Positions 55,025 to 63,412 of a stretch of 64,000 nucleotides of DNA are shown in pieces (the first letter of the stretch is position 1; every line of letters begins with the position of its first letter). Position numbers and translations under genes: made by a program. This stretch comes from Lacticaseibacillus brantae DSM 23927 (lineage in GTDB: Bacteria; Bacillota; Bacilli; Lactobacillales; Lactobacillaceae), in contig NZ_AYZQ01000002.1 of the NCBI RefSeq assembly GCF_001436115.1, positions 124,001 through 188,000 of the forward strand. The letters run 5' to 3'. The notes under the pieces were generated by a model that saw nothing but the letters and a program-made list of their open reading frames with translations, did not search any database and had not been told where the DNA came from.

Positions 55025-55505
55025 GAAGCTGGCAAAACGAAATCACTGCACATGGATAGCACCATCACCCGCGTGTGAGGATTTGAGAAAAGACCGTGTT
55101 TGTACCGACGTATTCGATGTTGTGAAACATCTTCACCGGTTACACGTCAAAAAGCTGGCATCACTGGATGCGATCCGCAATGAGAGTTGCTGTACCAAAT
55201 GGAAGTATGCGAGCCAAGTTCTAAGCATCATGTAATACCAACACCGTGAATCTTTAACTGGAGGTGTGGGTCTGAAGACGAGACTCAATGCACCAAGCGA
55301 GAATACGCTGACCTAGAAGATATCAATCGGGTGTGAATTATCACCGAACCACTACGCTTAGCTTAAGCTGTATCAGTAAACGGCAGCGTCGTATCGTACA
55401 ATTGAATAAGTTTTATGAATAGATTCCAACTAGAATCAGATTGAGGTGTCACTATTAGTAACGAATTAGCAGTTAAACAGCCTCTGAAAGCTACCTTTAC
55501 CTAGG

Positions 55506-55541
55506 GGACTCGGATCACACTCGTGACCGAGTCCTTTTTTT
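55506..55541 (+). terminator. Terminator of the large non-coding RNA
   Basis: GGACTCGG pairs with CCGAGTCC, with an inner TCAC/GTGA stem, followed by seven T. Confidence 0.92.
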
Positions 55542-55648
55542 GTGCGTGACTAACCTGAGGCCATAACATGCTTAGCTGTCAACCGGGTGGCCAAACCCTT
55601 CAATTATTTCGCTTTTCTTAAGTTGCTGGGGCGGCCCAAGACCATTAA

Positions 55649-55676
55649 TTGACACTCGGGCTGAAACATTTATACT
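55649..55676 (+). promoter_or_regulatory. Promoter of asnB
   Basis: TTGACA, 16-nt spacer, TATACT: close to consensus. It lies 48 nt before the start codon and shows that the non-coding RNA upstream is a separate unit, not the asnB leader. The stretch 55542-55648 holds nothing else I can name. Confidence 0.8.
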
Positions 55677-55723
55677 TAATCGAGTATATTTGTTGTGGGA
55701 GAACTGAAAAAGGGGAAATTATT

Positions 55724-57622
55724 ATGTGTGGCATCATCGCATTTGCCGATAAAACCATGTTGAACAAGAAGCCCGTATTAAACAACATGATGGAAATGAT
55801 CAAGCATCGTGGACCAAACAGTTCCGGTGAATACATTAATGACACCGTCGCCCTGGGTTTTCGGCGGTTATCCATCATTGACTTAAAGGGTGGCTCACAA
55901 CCCATCTTGAACGAAGATGGTAGTGTTGCAATCATTTTCAATGGTGAAATCTATAACTATCAAAGCATTCGTGAAGACTTGTTGGCTGCTGGCCACATTT
56001 TCACGACCCATTCTGATACTGAAGTCTTGCTTCACGGTTATGAAGAATATGGGATGGAAGGCCTCTTGAAGAAGATTCGGGGGATGTTTGCCTTCCTCAT
56101 CTGGGATGACAATAAGCAACTGTTGACCGGCGCCCGGGACTTCTTTGGCATCAAGCCAATGTACTACTATCAGGATGGCGATACTTTCTTAGTTGGTAGT
56201 GAAATTAAAGCTTTCCTGCAACATCCTAAATTCAAAAAAGAATTAAATAAGGAAGCCCTCAAGCCATACTTGACCTTCCAATACTCTGCCTTAGACGAAA
56301 CTTTCTTTAAGAACGTTTATCGCGTCCCAGAAGGCCACTATTTCACCTTGAAAGATGGTGATTTAGAGATCAAGAAGTATTGGGATATGGACTTCAAGGC
56401 CAACCAATTGAGCCTGAGTGAAACCATTGATGCCATTGACAAGTCAATCGCAGATTCCGTTGAAAGTCACCGGATTTCTGAAGTTGAAGTCGGCTCATTG
56501 CTCAGTTCTGGGGTTGACTCATCTTACGTCACGGCTTTACTGCGGCCAGAACACACCTTCTCAATTGGTTTTGATAACAACAAGTACCATGAAGGTGACG
56601 CTGCTAAGGCATTAGCCGATCGCTTAGGGCTGGAGAATAAGAGTGACATTGTGACCGAGAAGGAAGCGCTCAATAACTTCCCATTGATCCAATATCATTT
56701 GGATGAACCAGACTCAAATCCATCATGCATTCCGCTCTACTTCCTCACCAAACTGGCTCATCAAGATGTGACGGTCATTCTGTCTGGTGAAGGGGCTGAC
56801 GAATTGTTTGCTGGATATGCGAACTACGGGGACCATACGCACAGCAAGGCTGTCCGGGTATTCGCTGACGGCTTACGTCAGTTGCCAAAGGGCATTAAGT
56901 ATCGCATCGCCCATGGGTTAAAGAAGATGCCTAACTTCCACGGCCGTTTGCACTTATATGAATCAACGGCGCCAGCTGAAGAATTCTTCATCGGTGAAGC
57001 TTATGTTTTCAATGAAGAACAATCCGCTGATATTTTGAAGCCAGATTACCAAAAGAGTGCAACGGTGCAAGAAATTGTGACTGAATCGTACAAGAAGGTT
57101 CGCTCTTATGATGATGAAGTCAAGAAGATGCAATACCTCGACATTCACCAATTCATGCCTAAAGATATCTTACTGAAGGCCGACAAGCTTTCCATGGCCA
57201 ATTCCATGGAATTGCGGGTGCCATTCTTGGATAAAGAAGTGGCTAAGGTTGCCGAAGGGGTGCCAACGAAGTACTTAATTAACTCACACAGCAGTAAATA
57301 TGCCCTTCGGGAAGCGGCTAACCGCCACTTACCAGAAGAATGGGCTAATCGGACTAAGCTGGGTTTCCCAGTGCCCATCAAGCAATGGTTGGAAGACGAA
57401 CCATTCTATCAAGAAGTGCGGAGCTTGTTTGAACAAGATTGGGTCAGTGAATTCTTCGATCAAGACGCAATTCTTGATATCTTGGACAAGACATTCCGCC
57501 AAGAAAGTGATGACCGCCGTAAGGTTTGGACCATCTATACCTTCTTAGTTTGGTACAAAGTCTTCTTCCGCGACGAAGAAATCCCAACGTTTGTTGAAGA
57601 TACCGATAAAGTAACAGCGTAA
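55724..57622 (+). CDS. asnB: Asparagine synthase (glutamine-hydrolysing); possible cell-wall amidase partner
   Basis: Predicted 632 residues. It begins MCGIIAF, so the glutaminase nucleophile Cys2 is free; the N-terminal class II domain spans about 1-205 (RGPNSSGEY, FNGEIYNY). The synthetase domain has the ATP pyrophosphatase loop SSGVDSSYV and LSGEGADELFAGY. Family enzymes amidate free aspartate, or peptidoglycan residues such as meso-DAP or D-Asp (AsnH type). The next gene is a D-aspartate ligase, which favours amidation of the cross-bridge D-Asp (inference). Start follows AGGGGA; own strong promoter. Confidence 0.9.
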   Translation: MCGIIAFADKTMLNKKPVLNNMMEMIKHRGPNSSGEYINDTVALGFRRLSIIDLKGGSQPILNEDGSVAIIFNGEIYNYQSIREDLLAAGHIFTTHSDTEVLLHGYEEYGMEGLLKKIRGMFAFLIWDDNKQLLTGARDFFGIKPMYYYQDGDTFLVGSEIKAFLQHPKFKKELNKEALKPYLTFQYSALDETFFKNVYRVPEGHYFTLKDGDLEIKKYWDMDFKANQLSLSETIDAIDKSIADSVESHRISEVEVGSLLSSGVDSSYVTALLRPEHTFSIGFDNNKYHEGDAAKALADRLGLENKSDIVTEKEALNNFPLIQYHLDEPDSNPSCIPLYFLTKLAHQDVTVILSGEGADELFAGYANYGDHTHSKAVRVFADGLRQLPKGIKYRIAHGLKKMPNFHGRLHLYESTAPAEEFFIGEAYVFNEEQSADILKPDYQKSATVQEIVTESYKKVRSYDDEVKKMQYLDIHQFMPKDILLKADKLSMANSMELRVPFLDKEVAKVAEGVPTKYLINSHSSKYALREAANRHLPEEWANRTKLGFPVPIKQWLEDEPFYQEVRSLFEQDWVSEFFDQDAILDILDKTFRQESDDRRKVWTIYTFLVWYKVFFRDEEIPTFVEDTDKVTA

Positions 57623-57630
57623 TTTAGAAT

Positions 57631-57667
57631 AAGCCCGTGACAAGACTGCGGTTTTGTCATGGGCTTT
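57631..57667 (+). terminator. Rho-independent terminator after asnB
   Basis: AAGCCCGTGACAAGAC pairs with GTTTTGTCATGGGCTT (two wobble pairs) around TGCG. Related to the GTGACAAAAC family of hairpins. Confidence 0.88.
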
Positions 57668-57719
57668 TTGCGTTTCGGCGCTGGTTTTCTGTAAAAAGGG
57701 TCGGAAGCCGGTGGAAATA

Positions 57720-57728
57720 TGGTATACT
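57720..57728 (+). promoter_or_regulatory. Extended -10 promoter of the D-aspartate ligase gene
   Basis: TGGTATACT, a -10 with upstream TG, 47 nt before the start codon. Confidence 0.5.
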
Positions 57729-57775
57729 TTTATCGTTAAACTGCCTACATAAGGCAATATTGTTAGGAGAAGCTT

Positions 57776-59029
57776 ATGACAAGTGATTCAAATTTCACCC
57801 CCATTCTTTTGGGGAGTGATATGAATGTGTACGGGATGGCCCGGTCTTTTCATGAAATAACCGGCGGCGTCATTGACGTGTATGCCCGTGAACAATTAGC
57901 GCCAACTCGTTTTTCTAAAATTGTAAATGTGCACCTTATTGAAGATTTTGATTCAGATCCAACTTTTATTGAAACTATGCGCCAAGTGGCGAGCCAGTTC
58001 ACTGACCCTAATCAAAAAGTTTTATTGATTGCGTGTGGGGATGGCTACGCTGAATTGGTGTCCAAACATAAGGACGAATTAAGCGAAACTTTCATTTGCC
58101 CATATGTGGACTACACCTTACTCAAGCGGTTGAACAATAAGGAAAGCTTCTACCAAGTCTGTGATGAATACAATCTGCCTTATCCTGCCACTAAGATTGT
58201 GACCAAGGCCATGTATGAAAGTGGCGTCTCAATTACCACCCCATATGACTTTCCAGTTGCTTTGAAGCCAGCGAACTCTGTGGAGTGGTTGGACATTCAT
58301 TTTGAAGGCCGGAAGAAAGCATTCACGATTCATTCCCAACTGGAATTGAACAATACGATTGCCAAAATCTATGACAACGGCTATGAATCCGACTTAATCC
58401 TCCAAGACTTCATTCCTGGTGATGACAGTAACATGCGGGTGCTGAACGCGTACGTCGATCAGAATCATCACGTGAAGATGATGTGCTTAGGTCACCCACT
58501 GCTGGAAGATCCAACGCCAGCCGCAATCGGGAACTATGTTGCCATTTTGCCTGAATATAATCAGGACTTGTATGACCAAATGCAGAAGTTCTTGGAAGAC
58601 ATCCAGTTTACTGGGTTTGCCAACTTCGATATGAAATACGATCCCCGCGATCAAACCTTTAAACTCTTTGAAATTAATATTCGTCAGGGCCGCAGCAGTT
58701 TCTTTGTCACTTTGAACGGCTATAATTTAGCGAGCTGGCCAGTGAAGGATTACATCCAAGGCGACTTGGATGACCAGCCTACAGTTTATGGGAATCAAGA
58801 TGCCAGCAAATATCAATTATGGTTAGGTGTCCCTGCAAAGGTCTTCAAGCAATATGCGAAGGACAACGATGCCAAGCAAGAAGCACTGAAGTTGCTGCAA
58901 GCTGGCCAATGGGGTACCACCGTCTTTTACAAGAAAGATATGAGCCTGAAGCGTTGGGCCTTACTCAAGTATATGTTCCATAATTATGTTGGCCGGTATC
59001 GACAATATTTTGCCGAAAATAAAGGCTAG
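57776..59029 (+). CDS. ATP-grasp ligase, D-aspartate ligase-like
   Basis: Predicted 417 residues of the ATP-grasp superfamily: a pre-ATP domain (about 1-120), lysine-bearing ATP lid (FPVALKPANSVEW, about 157-169), and Mg-binding end FEINIRQGRSS (about 300-310). The overall length and order fit D-aspartate ligases (Aslfm/AslA) that add D-Asp to the side chain of Lys3 in the peptidoglycan precursor of enterococci, lactococci and casei-group lactobacilli. The asnB-type gene upstream fits amidation of that D-Asp. No racemase is next to it. Start follows AGGAGA. Confidence 0.8.
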   Translation: MTSDSNFTPILLGSDMNVYGMARSFHEITGGVIDVYAREQLAPTRFSKIVNVHLIEDFDSDPTFIETMRQVASQFTDPNQKVLLIACGDGYAELVSKHKDELSETFICPYVDYTLLKRLNNKESFYQVCDEYNLPYPATKIVTKAMYESGVSITTPYDFPVALKPANSVEWLDIHFEGRKKAFTIHSQLELNNTIAKIYDNGYESDLILQDFIPGDDSNMRVLNAYVDQNHHVKMMCLGHPLLEDPTPAAIGNYVAILPEYNQDLYDQMQKFLEDIQFTGFANFDMKYDPRDQTFKLFEINIRQGRSSFFVTLNGYNLASWPVKDYIQGDLDDQPTVYGNQDASKYQLWLGVPAKVFKQYAKDNDAKQEALKLLQAGQWGTTVFYKKDMSLKRWALLKYMFHNYVGRYRQYFAENKG

Positions 59030-59031
59030 TG

Positions 59032-59040
59032 TGCTATACT
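59032..59040 (+). promoter_or_regulatory. Extended -10 promoter of the usp gene
   Basis: TGCTATACT begins 2 nt after the ligase stop codon, so the stress gene can be expressed on its own. Confidence 0.5.
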
Positions 59041-59078
59041 AACAATTGTTAGGACAGCCTAAATTAGGAGGAGATATT

Positions 59079-59540
59079 ATGGCAACAGAAGAAGAATTTG
59101 AAATCGAATCCATGCACTTTGAACGGTTATTATTGGCGGTCGATGATGATGATGATGAATCATCACGGCGGGCATTCAATTATGCCAGCACATTAGCCAA
59201 AATTTATAACATTCCATTGGGCATTGTCTCAGTTCTAGAAACCGGTGATCTGAACATTTATCAATCATTGTCTCCAGAATTGTTAAGCCAACGGCGTTCA
59301 GAAATTGCCGCGCATCTCAATACCTATGTCGAAAAAGCCGAAGCCTTCGGGGCCTTGAACGTGCAGCCAATTATTGGTGAAGGTAAACCAGCCCGCGTTA
59401 TCGTGGAGGAAGTTGTGCCTGAATTCAAACCTGATCTGATTATCTTGGGCTCTCATGGCCGCCATGGCCGGACCCATATTGGGACTGTCGCCGGTGAAAT
59501 CACGCGGACTGCTGAAGCATCAGTGATCATCGTTCGCTAA
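59079..59540 (+). CDS. Universal stress protein UspA family
   Basis: Predicted 153 residues, one Usp domain of the ATP-binding type: AVDDDDDESSRRAFNYA at the start and GSHGRHGRTHIGTVAGEIT with the closing serine-rich VIIVR strand. The acidic run of five Asp after the first strand is unusual. Role in stress survival is inferred from the family. Start at 59079 follows AGGAGG; an 11-codon extension was rejected. Confidence 0.88.
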   Translation: MATEEEFEIESMHFERLLLAVDDDDDESSRRAFNYASTLAKIYNIPLGIVSVLETGDLNIYQSLSPELLSQRRSEIAAHLNTYVEKAEAFGALNVQPIIGEGKPARVIVEEVVPEFKPDLIILGSHGRHGRTHIGTVAGEITRTAEASVIIVR

Positions 59541-59542
59541 TC

Positions 59543-59586
59543 AAAAACCGCAATTTCGGCTCGCGCCGTGATTGCGGTTTTTTTTA
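59543..59586. terminator. Bidirectional terminator after usp
   Basis: AAAAACCGCAAT pairs with ATTGCGGTTTTT, with an inner CGGC/GCCG stem, and T runs on both strands. It serves usp and the convergent hypothetical gene. Confidence 0.88.
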
Positions 59587-60060
59587 GTCGGTGTGTAAAG
59601 CGGACATCGGAATCGCAACGCGGAGTTTATCCGAGAAGTCGATGGCGAATAGTTCGCCGTGAACCGTGGCGACCTTGGCCACCGGCACACGGGCATATTC
59701 TGGGGTATGCGTGTCCTTGAGTAACGTAGAAAACACAAAATCTGAATCGTTGCGGCTCACATCTACCGCGGTGACGCCCGTTGTGGCATCAAAACCCCGC
59801 AACGTGAATTGGCCAACCACTTGCTGCTTATTTGGAATTGTCCAGTTTAGGACATCGGCAAGTTGCGCGGCCAGACTGTTGGCATTGAATTCGCCTTTGG
59901 CTACTGGCAGGTTGATTGTGACCGAACGGTGGAGTAAAGCCCAGGCGGTTAATTGGGCTGGCGTCAAAGTGAGTTGTCGCCGACGACCGCTAAGTTGGTT
60001 AGTGGCGTTGAGTGAGACCTGATGTTCACGGCCGTTGGCGTCTGTTAACGTGAGTGACAT
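59584..60060 (-). CDS. Hypothetical protein
   Basis: Predicted 158 residues, not recognised. Soluble, without cysteine or a signal peptide; beta-rich pattern with a first part SLTLTDANGREHQVSLNATN and a second half (KVATVHGELFAIDFSDKLRV) that may form a small barrel. Start ATG follows GGGAGG. Convergent with usp and divergent from yaaA across 83 bp. Codon use looks like the neighbours, so it is probably a real gene. Confidence 0.7.
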   Translation of the reverse strand: MSLTLTDANGREHQVSLNATNQLSGRRRQLTLTPAQLTAWALLHRSVTINLPVAKGEFNANSLAAQLADVLNWTIPNKQQVVGQFTLRGFDATTGVTAVDVSRNDSDFVFSTLLKDTHTPEYARVPVAKVATVHGELFAIDFSDKLRVAIPMSALHTD

Positions 60061-60143
60061 GGCAATGACCTCCCGGTGTTTTAGCCTTAGTGTAACCGAA
60101 GCACGAGAAATTGCGTGAATTTGCGCTCAGCAGGAGAGAAACA

Positions 60144-60881
60144 ATGAAAATTATTATTTCACCCGCGAAGAAAATGGTCGTCGATTCGGATAGCTTTCCC
60201 GTTCGTAATCAACCGCACTTCTTAGCGGAAACCGCCCAAATTGCGCGGCAATTACAGGCGATGACTTTCAGCCAACTCAAAGATTTGTGGCGGACTAATG
60301 ATGCCCTGACCCAACAAAATGTTGACCGCCTGAAACATCTAGACTTAACAGCACAGCAAACGCCGGCCATTATTGCGTATTCGGGTTTGCAATATCAATA
60401 CATGGCGCCGGACGTTTTCACCGCACCTGCCCTCGACTATGTGCAGGCAAATCTCAGAATCTTATCCGGATTCTATGGAGTTTTGCGACCCTTTGACGGT
60501 GTCGTGCCATATCGCCTTGAGATGCAAGCCAAGCTAGCCGTCGGCGGTGCCAAGAATTTATATGCTTTCTGGGGCGACAAGTTGTATCAAGCGGTCAGCG
60601 GGGAGCCCATTATCAATCTGGCGTCAGAAGAGTATGCCAAAACCGTGCGCCGTTATTTACGGCCAGATGAGCCTTTTATTGATGTAGTCTTTGCTAGAGA
60701 AATTAATGGCCAACTGAAGACTCGGGCCACTCATGCCAAAATGGCACGTGGCGCCTTGGTGCGCTACATGGCCGAACATCAAGTTGATAACGTGGCAGCT
60801 TTACAGGACTTTGCCGAGCTGAACTTTCAATTTGCCCCGGAACATTCCACTGACCGCCGCCTCGTGTTTATTGAACCTTAA
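60144..60881 (+). CDS. yaaA: Peroxide stress protein YaaA (DUF328 family)
   Basis: Predicted 245 residues, full length. The family N-terminus MKIIISPAKKM, the central YSGLQYQYM and LRILSGFYGVLRP blocks, and the C-terminal KMARGALVRYMAE are present. In E. coli YaaA lowers intracellular iron damage under hydrogen peroxide and binds DNA. Start ATG follows AGGAGA; an 11-codon extension was rejected. Single gene ended by a bidirectional hairpin. Confidence 0.92.
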   Translation: MKIIISPAKKMVVDSDSFPVRNQPHFLAETAQIARQLQAMTFSQLKDLWRTNDALTQQNVDRLKHLDLTAQQTPAIIAYSGLQYQYMAPDVFTAPALDYVQANLRILSGFYGVLRPFDGVVPYRLEMQAKLAVGGAKNLYAFWGDKLYQAVSGEPIINLASEEYAKTVRRYLRPDEPFIDVVFAREINGQLKTRATHAKMARGALVRYMAEHQVDNVAALQDFAELNFQFAPEHSTDRRLVFIEP

Positions 60882-60912
60882 AAAGCCATCCGCGCTTGCG
60901 GATGGCTTTTTG
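60881..60912. terminator. Bidirectional terminator after yaaA
   Basis: AAAAGCCATCCGC pairs with GCGGATGGCTTTT around GCTT; T runs on both strands. Confidence 0.92.
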
Positions 60913-60914
60913 AT

Positions 60915-61172
60915 TTAGTGTTGTTTGCGATAATCAATCATGATTTGAATATTAATCACGATGGCCAGAAGTTCTAAAATGACCGCGACGATCAAGAGCC
61001 AAGGTAGGTTAAGTTGAAACAGACCGACTACCCCCTGAATTAGGATGCCTAGAGTAGCAAGGGCAAGCGCCCATAGCGAAGGATTTCTTTCGTGACGAAT
61101 AAATCTGAGGCCAATCACAATGAGTGTCAGCAGTGAGACACCTAATAGCAATGCATTAAGCCATGTCAACAT
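60915..61172 (-). CDS. Small three-helix membrane protein (paralogue 2)
   Basis: Predicted 85 residues with three membrane segments. It shares LNA at the start, IRHxxNPxLW after helix one, LNLPWL before helix three and the end YRKQH with the gene just upstream, so the two are tandem duplicates. Not otherwise recognised. Start ATG follows AAGGAGG. Co-transcribed with its paralogue (17 nt gap). Confidence 0.72.
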   Translation of the reverse strand: MLTWLNALLLGVSLLTLIVIGLRFIRHERNPSLWALALATLGILIQGVVGLFQLNLPWLLIVAVILELLAIVINIQIMIDYRKQH

Positions 61173-61189
61173 AATTCTTCCTCCTTAAC

Positions 61190-61453
61190 TTAACCGGCTT
61201 TTGGCTCGTGTTGTTTGCGATAACTCCAAAGGCCCACAGCCATGGTTGAAATTTCCAAACCGATCACCAGACCGAACAGCCAGGGCAGGTTGACGTGCAG
61301 CAGTGTAAACAGCATAAATGAAATGAATTCGATGAACATGAGAATCATGATCCATAAATCGGGATTCTTTTTATGTCGGATCGCTCTGATGCCGCAAATA
61401 ATGGCGGCAACCAGGAAAAAGCTTAACGTAATGGCATTGAGCACTGTCACCAT
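61190..61453 (-). CDS. Small three-helix membrane protein (paralogue 1)
   Basis: Predicted 87 residues with three membrane segments and the same marks (LNA, IRHKKNPDLW, VNLPWL, YRKQH) as the following gene. Function unknown; the conserved basic loop and tail suggest a fixed topology with the tail in the cytoplasm. Start follows AAGGAGG. First gene of a two-gene unit downstream of the ABC exporter. Confidence 0.72.
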   Translation of the reverse strand: MVTVLNAITLSFFLVAAIICGIRAIRHKKNPDLWIMILMFIEFISFMLFTLLHVNLPWLFGLVIGLEISTMAVGLWSYRKQHEPKAG

Positions 61454-61523
61454 GGCCTTACCTCCTTGAACACAGCGGGAGAATCATCATCAGTATCATA
61501 CTGCAAAGCCCCGCTTTTGAAAC

Positions 61524-61552
61524 TAAAAAAATCTGGCACAAGGCCAGATTTT
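61524..61552 (-). terminator. Terminator of the ABC exporter operon
   Basis: On the minus strand AAAATCTGGC pairs with GCCAGATTTT around CTTGT and runs into T. It lies 10 nt after the exporter stop. Confidence 0.85.
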
Positions 61553-61561
61553 AAGAGGTGA

Positions 61562-63412
61562 TTAGGCAGTCGCAAATTGACTGGTATAGAGTTGGTGATA
61601 AGTGCCATTCTGGGCCAGCAGTTCTTGGTGAGTCCCGCTTTCAACAATGTTACCGTGATCCATGACCAGAATACGGTCAGCATCATAGATTGTTGAGAGG
61701 CGATGGGCGATGACGAAGCTGGTCCGATGTTTCAGCAGGCGTTCCATGGCTTGTTGCACAATCAGTTCAGTCCGACTATCAACGTTTGAGGTGGCTTCAT
61801 CTAAGATGAGGATCTCGGGGTTAGCGATGAAAGCCCGAGCGATAGTCAACAGTTGACGTTGGCCTTGTGAGATATTGTCGGCATTTTCATTCAGGATAGT
61901 TTGATAGCCATCAGGCAGTTTCTGAATGAAGTCATCGGCATAGGCCGCTTTGGCTGCGGCATAGACTTCTTCATCAGTGGCGGTTTCGTTCCCATACTTG
62001 ATATTATCAAAAATCGTTCCAGAGAACAGCCAGGTTTCTTGTAAGACCATCGCCATTTTCGCTCGTAAGTCGTGACGAGAAATGTTGCGAATATCTTGCC
62101 CGTTGACTAACAGCGCGCCACCCTTAATATCATAAAAGCGTTCAAGTAAATTAATGACAGTGGTCTTACCGGCGCCAGTCTCACCAACAATTGCGGTCAT
62201 TTGGCCAGGCTCGACAGCCATGTTGAAGTCAGGCATGAGCAATTTATCGTCATAGCCAAATTGGACGTGCTTGAAGCTGACTTTGGCATCACTGGCGGGC
62301 TCGTTGGGATAATCACCCAGGGTCTCGTCCATCTCATCGGCATCGAGGACGGAGAAAATCCGATTGATTGAGGTGAGCATTGAAAGCAAGGTGCCCCAAA
62401 TCTGAGCCAGCTGCAATAAAGGACTGGAGAACTGACTGGAATACTGTAAGAATGCCTGCATGTTCCCAAGGGTCATGGTTCCTCCAACAACTGACAAACT
62501 CCCAATGGCCGCAATCAGCACGTAGACGATATTTTGAACCAAGGTCATCATTGGCATGGTTAAACCACTGATGAAGACGGCTTTCCAGCCGCTTGTCACC
62601 ATGGATTGATTGGCGTGTTCGAATTTGGCCAAGGCATTTTGAGTGCCATTAAAGCTCTTGACGACGGTAAAGCCTTGCAAGCTTTCTTCAATCTGGGTGT
62701 TGAGTTGGCCCAATGAACCGAAGTATTCGCCGTTATATTTCTGCGCTTTTGGCGTAACCAAGCGAGTGACCAGTAGCATAACTGGAATCATTAAACAAAC
62801 GACCAAGGTCAAGAGTGGGCTGATGGTTAACATCATGACAAAGACGCCAATAGCGGAGATGATACTAGAGATGATGCTCGTTAAGCTCCGTTGTAAGCCA
62901 CTGACGATATTGTCAACATCATTAGTGGCGATACTCATGAGTTCACCATTTTGGTGCTGATCAAAATAATCAATCGGCAGGCGATTTAACTTAGCTTTCA
63001 AATCGCGGCGCAACCGGCGCGTAATGTCTTGTGTAATGACTGTCATGAATCGCTGTTGCAAGAATGAAGTGAGAAATGTGAGTAAATACAAACCCAGTAG
63101 AATTAACAGCGTGAGCCGCAGCTGGGTGAAGTCAATTCCTGTGGCCCGGCGGACACCGTCAAAAATGATGGTGGTGGTATTCCCGAGGACTTTAGGCGTT
63201 AAGACTGTTACCAGTGTGCCAATCAAGACAGCGATGGCCGTCAAAATAATGAGGCCGGTTGATTTCTTGGTATAGACACTTAGGCGCTTCAAGCTTTGCG
63301 TGATAGAAATCTTTGGCGTGCTGTCATCAGGACGCCCGCCACGTGGGCCTGCACCTCGAGTCATATTGCCGCCACGTTGGTTACCACCACGGGTTTCTTT
63401 AGTATTTTGCAT
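61562..63412 (-). CDS. Heterodimeric ABC exporter subunit with consensus ATP site
   Basis: Predicted 616 residues: six-helix exporter domain (about 45-340), then Walker A GETGAGKTT, signature NISQGQRQLLTIARA and Walker B ILILDEATSNVD with the catalytic Glu present. This is the catalytically competent half of a BmrCD/LmrCD/TM287-288-type drug or lipid exporter; the partner gene upstream has the degenerate site. The N-terminus is a basic Arg/Gly-rich tail with RGG repeats (residues 8-27), unlike most exporters. Start at 63412 follows GAGGAGG and overlaps the partner's end by 14 nt. Confidence 0.9.
   Translation of the reverse strand: MQNTKETRGGNQRGGNMTRGAGPRGGRPDDSTPKISITQSLKRLSVYTKKSTGLIILTAIAVLIGTLVTVLTPKVLGNTTTIIFDGVRRATGIDFTQLRLTLLILLGLYLLTFLTSFLQQRFMTVITQDITRRLRRDLKAKLNRLPIDYFDQHQNGELMSIATNDVDNIVSGLQRSLTSIISSIISAIGVFVMMLTISPLLTLVVCLMIPVMLLVTRLVTPKAQKYNGEYFGSLGQLNTQIEESLQGFTVVKSFNGTQNALAKFEHANQSMVTSGWKAVFISGLTMPMMTLVQNIVYVLIAAIGSLSVVGGTMTLGNMQAFLQYSSQFSSPLLQLAQIWGTLLSMLTSINRIFSVLDADEMDETLGDYPNEPASDAKVSFKHVQFGYDDKLLMPDFNMAVEPGQMTAIVGETGAGKTTVINLLERFYDIKGGALLVNGQDIRNISRHDLRAKMAMVLQETWLFSGTIFDNIKYGNETATDEEVYAAAKAAYADDFIQKLPDGYQTILNENADNISQGQRQLLTIARAFIANPEILILDEATSNVDSRTELIVQQAMERLLKHRTSFVIAHRLSTIYDADRILVMDHGNIVESGTHQELLAQNGTYHQLYTSQFATA

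Larger units (their letters stand above)
55004..55541 (+). ncRNA. Predicted structured RNA of about 540 nt, no known class assigned
   Basis: No gene of any useful length is visible in 54941-55723. The stretch runs from a good promoter to a strong terminator. AGGTAAAGG at the predicted 5' end (55005-55013) pairs perfectly with CCTTTACCT (55494-55502), closing the whole molecule. Inside, the arm CGTGT/ACACG (55095-55099, 55142-55146) plus ACCG/CGGT encloses a GATGTT-GTGA-AACATC hairpin with a GNRA loop. Further hairpins are GCATC/GATGC (55158-55171), GCAA/TTGC (55177-55190), GATTC/GAATC (55422-55437), and the longer pairing ATACGCTG (55303-55310) with CAGCGT-c-GTAT (55384-55394). It does not look like tmRNA, RNase P, SRP, 6S RNA or a T-box. 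Large ornate RNAs such as ROOL or GOLLD are the nearest idea; I could not match it from memory. Confidence 0.7.

Noticed and set aside
54941-55723. T-box leader, tmRNA or RNase P RNA for the non-coding stretch
   Set aside because: No T-box AGGGTGG-type block, no tmRNA tag or T-arm, and no RNase P GAGGAAAGTCC-type block. asnB also has its own promoter after the terminator.
59029-59078. Lacto-usp RNA upstream of the usp gene
   Set aside because: Only 49 nt separate the ligase stop from the usp start, too short for that motif.
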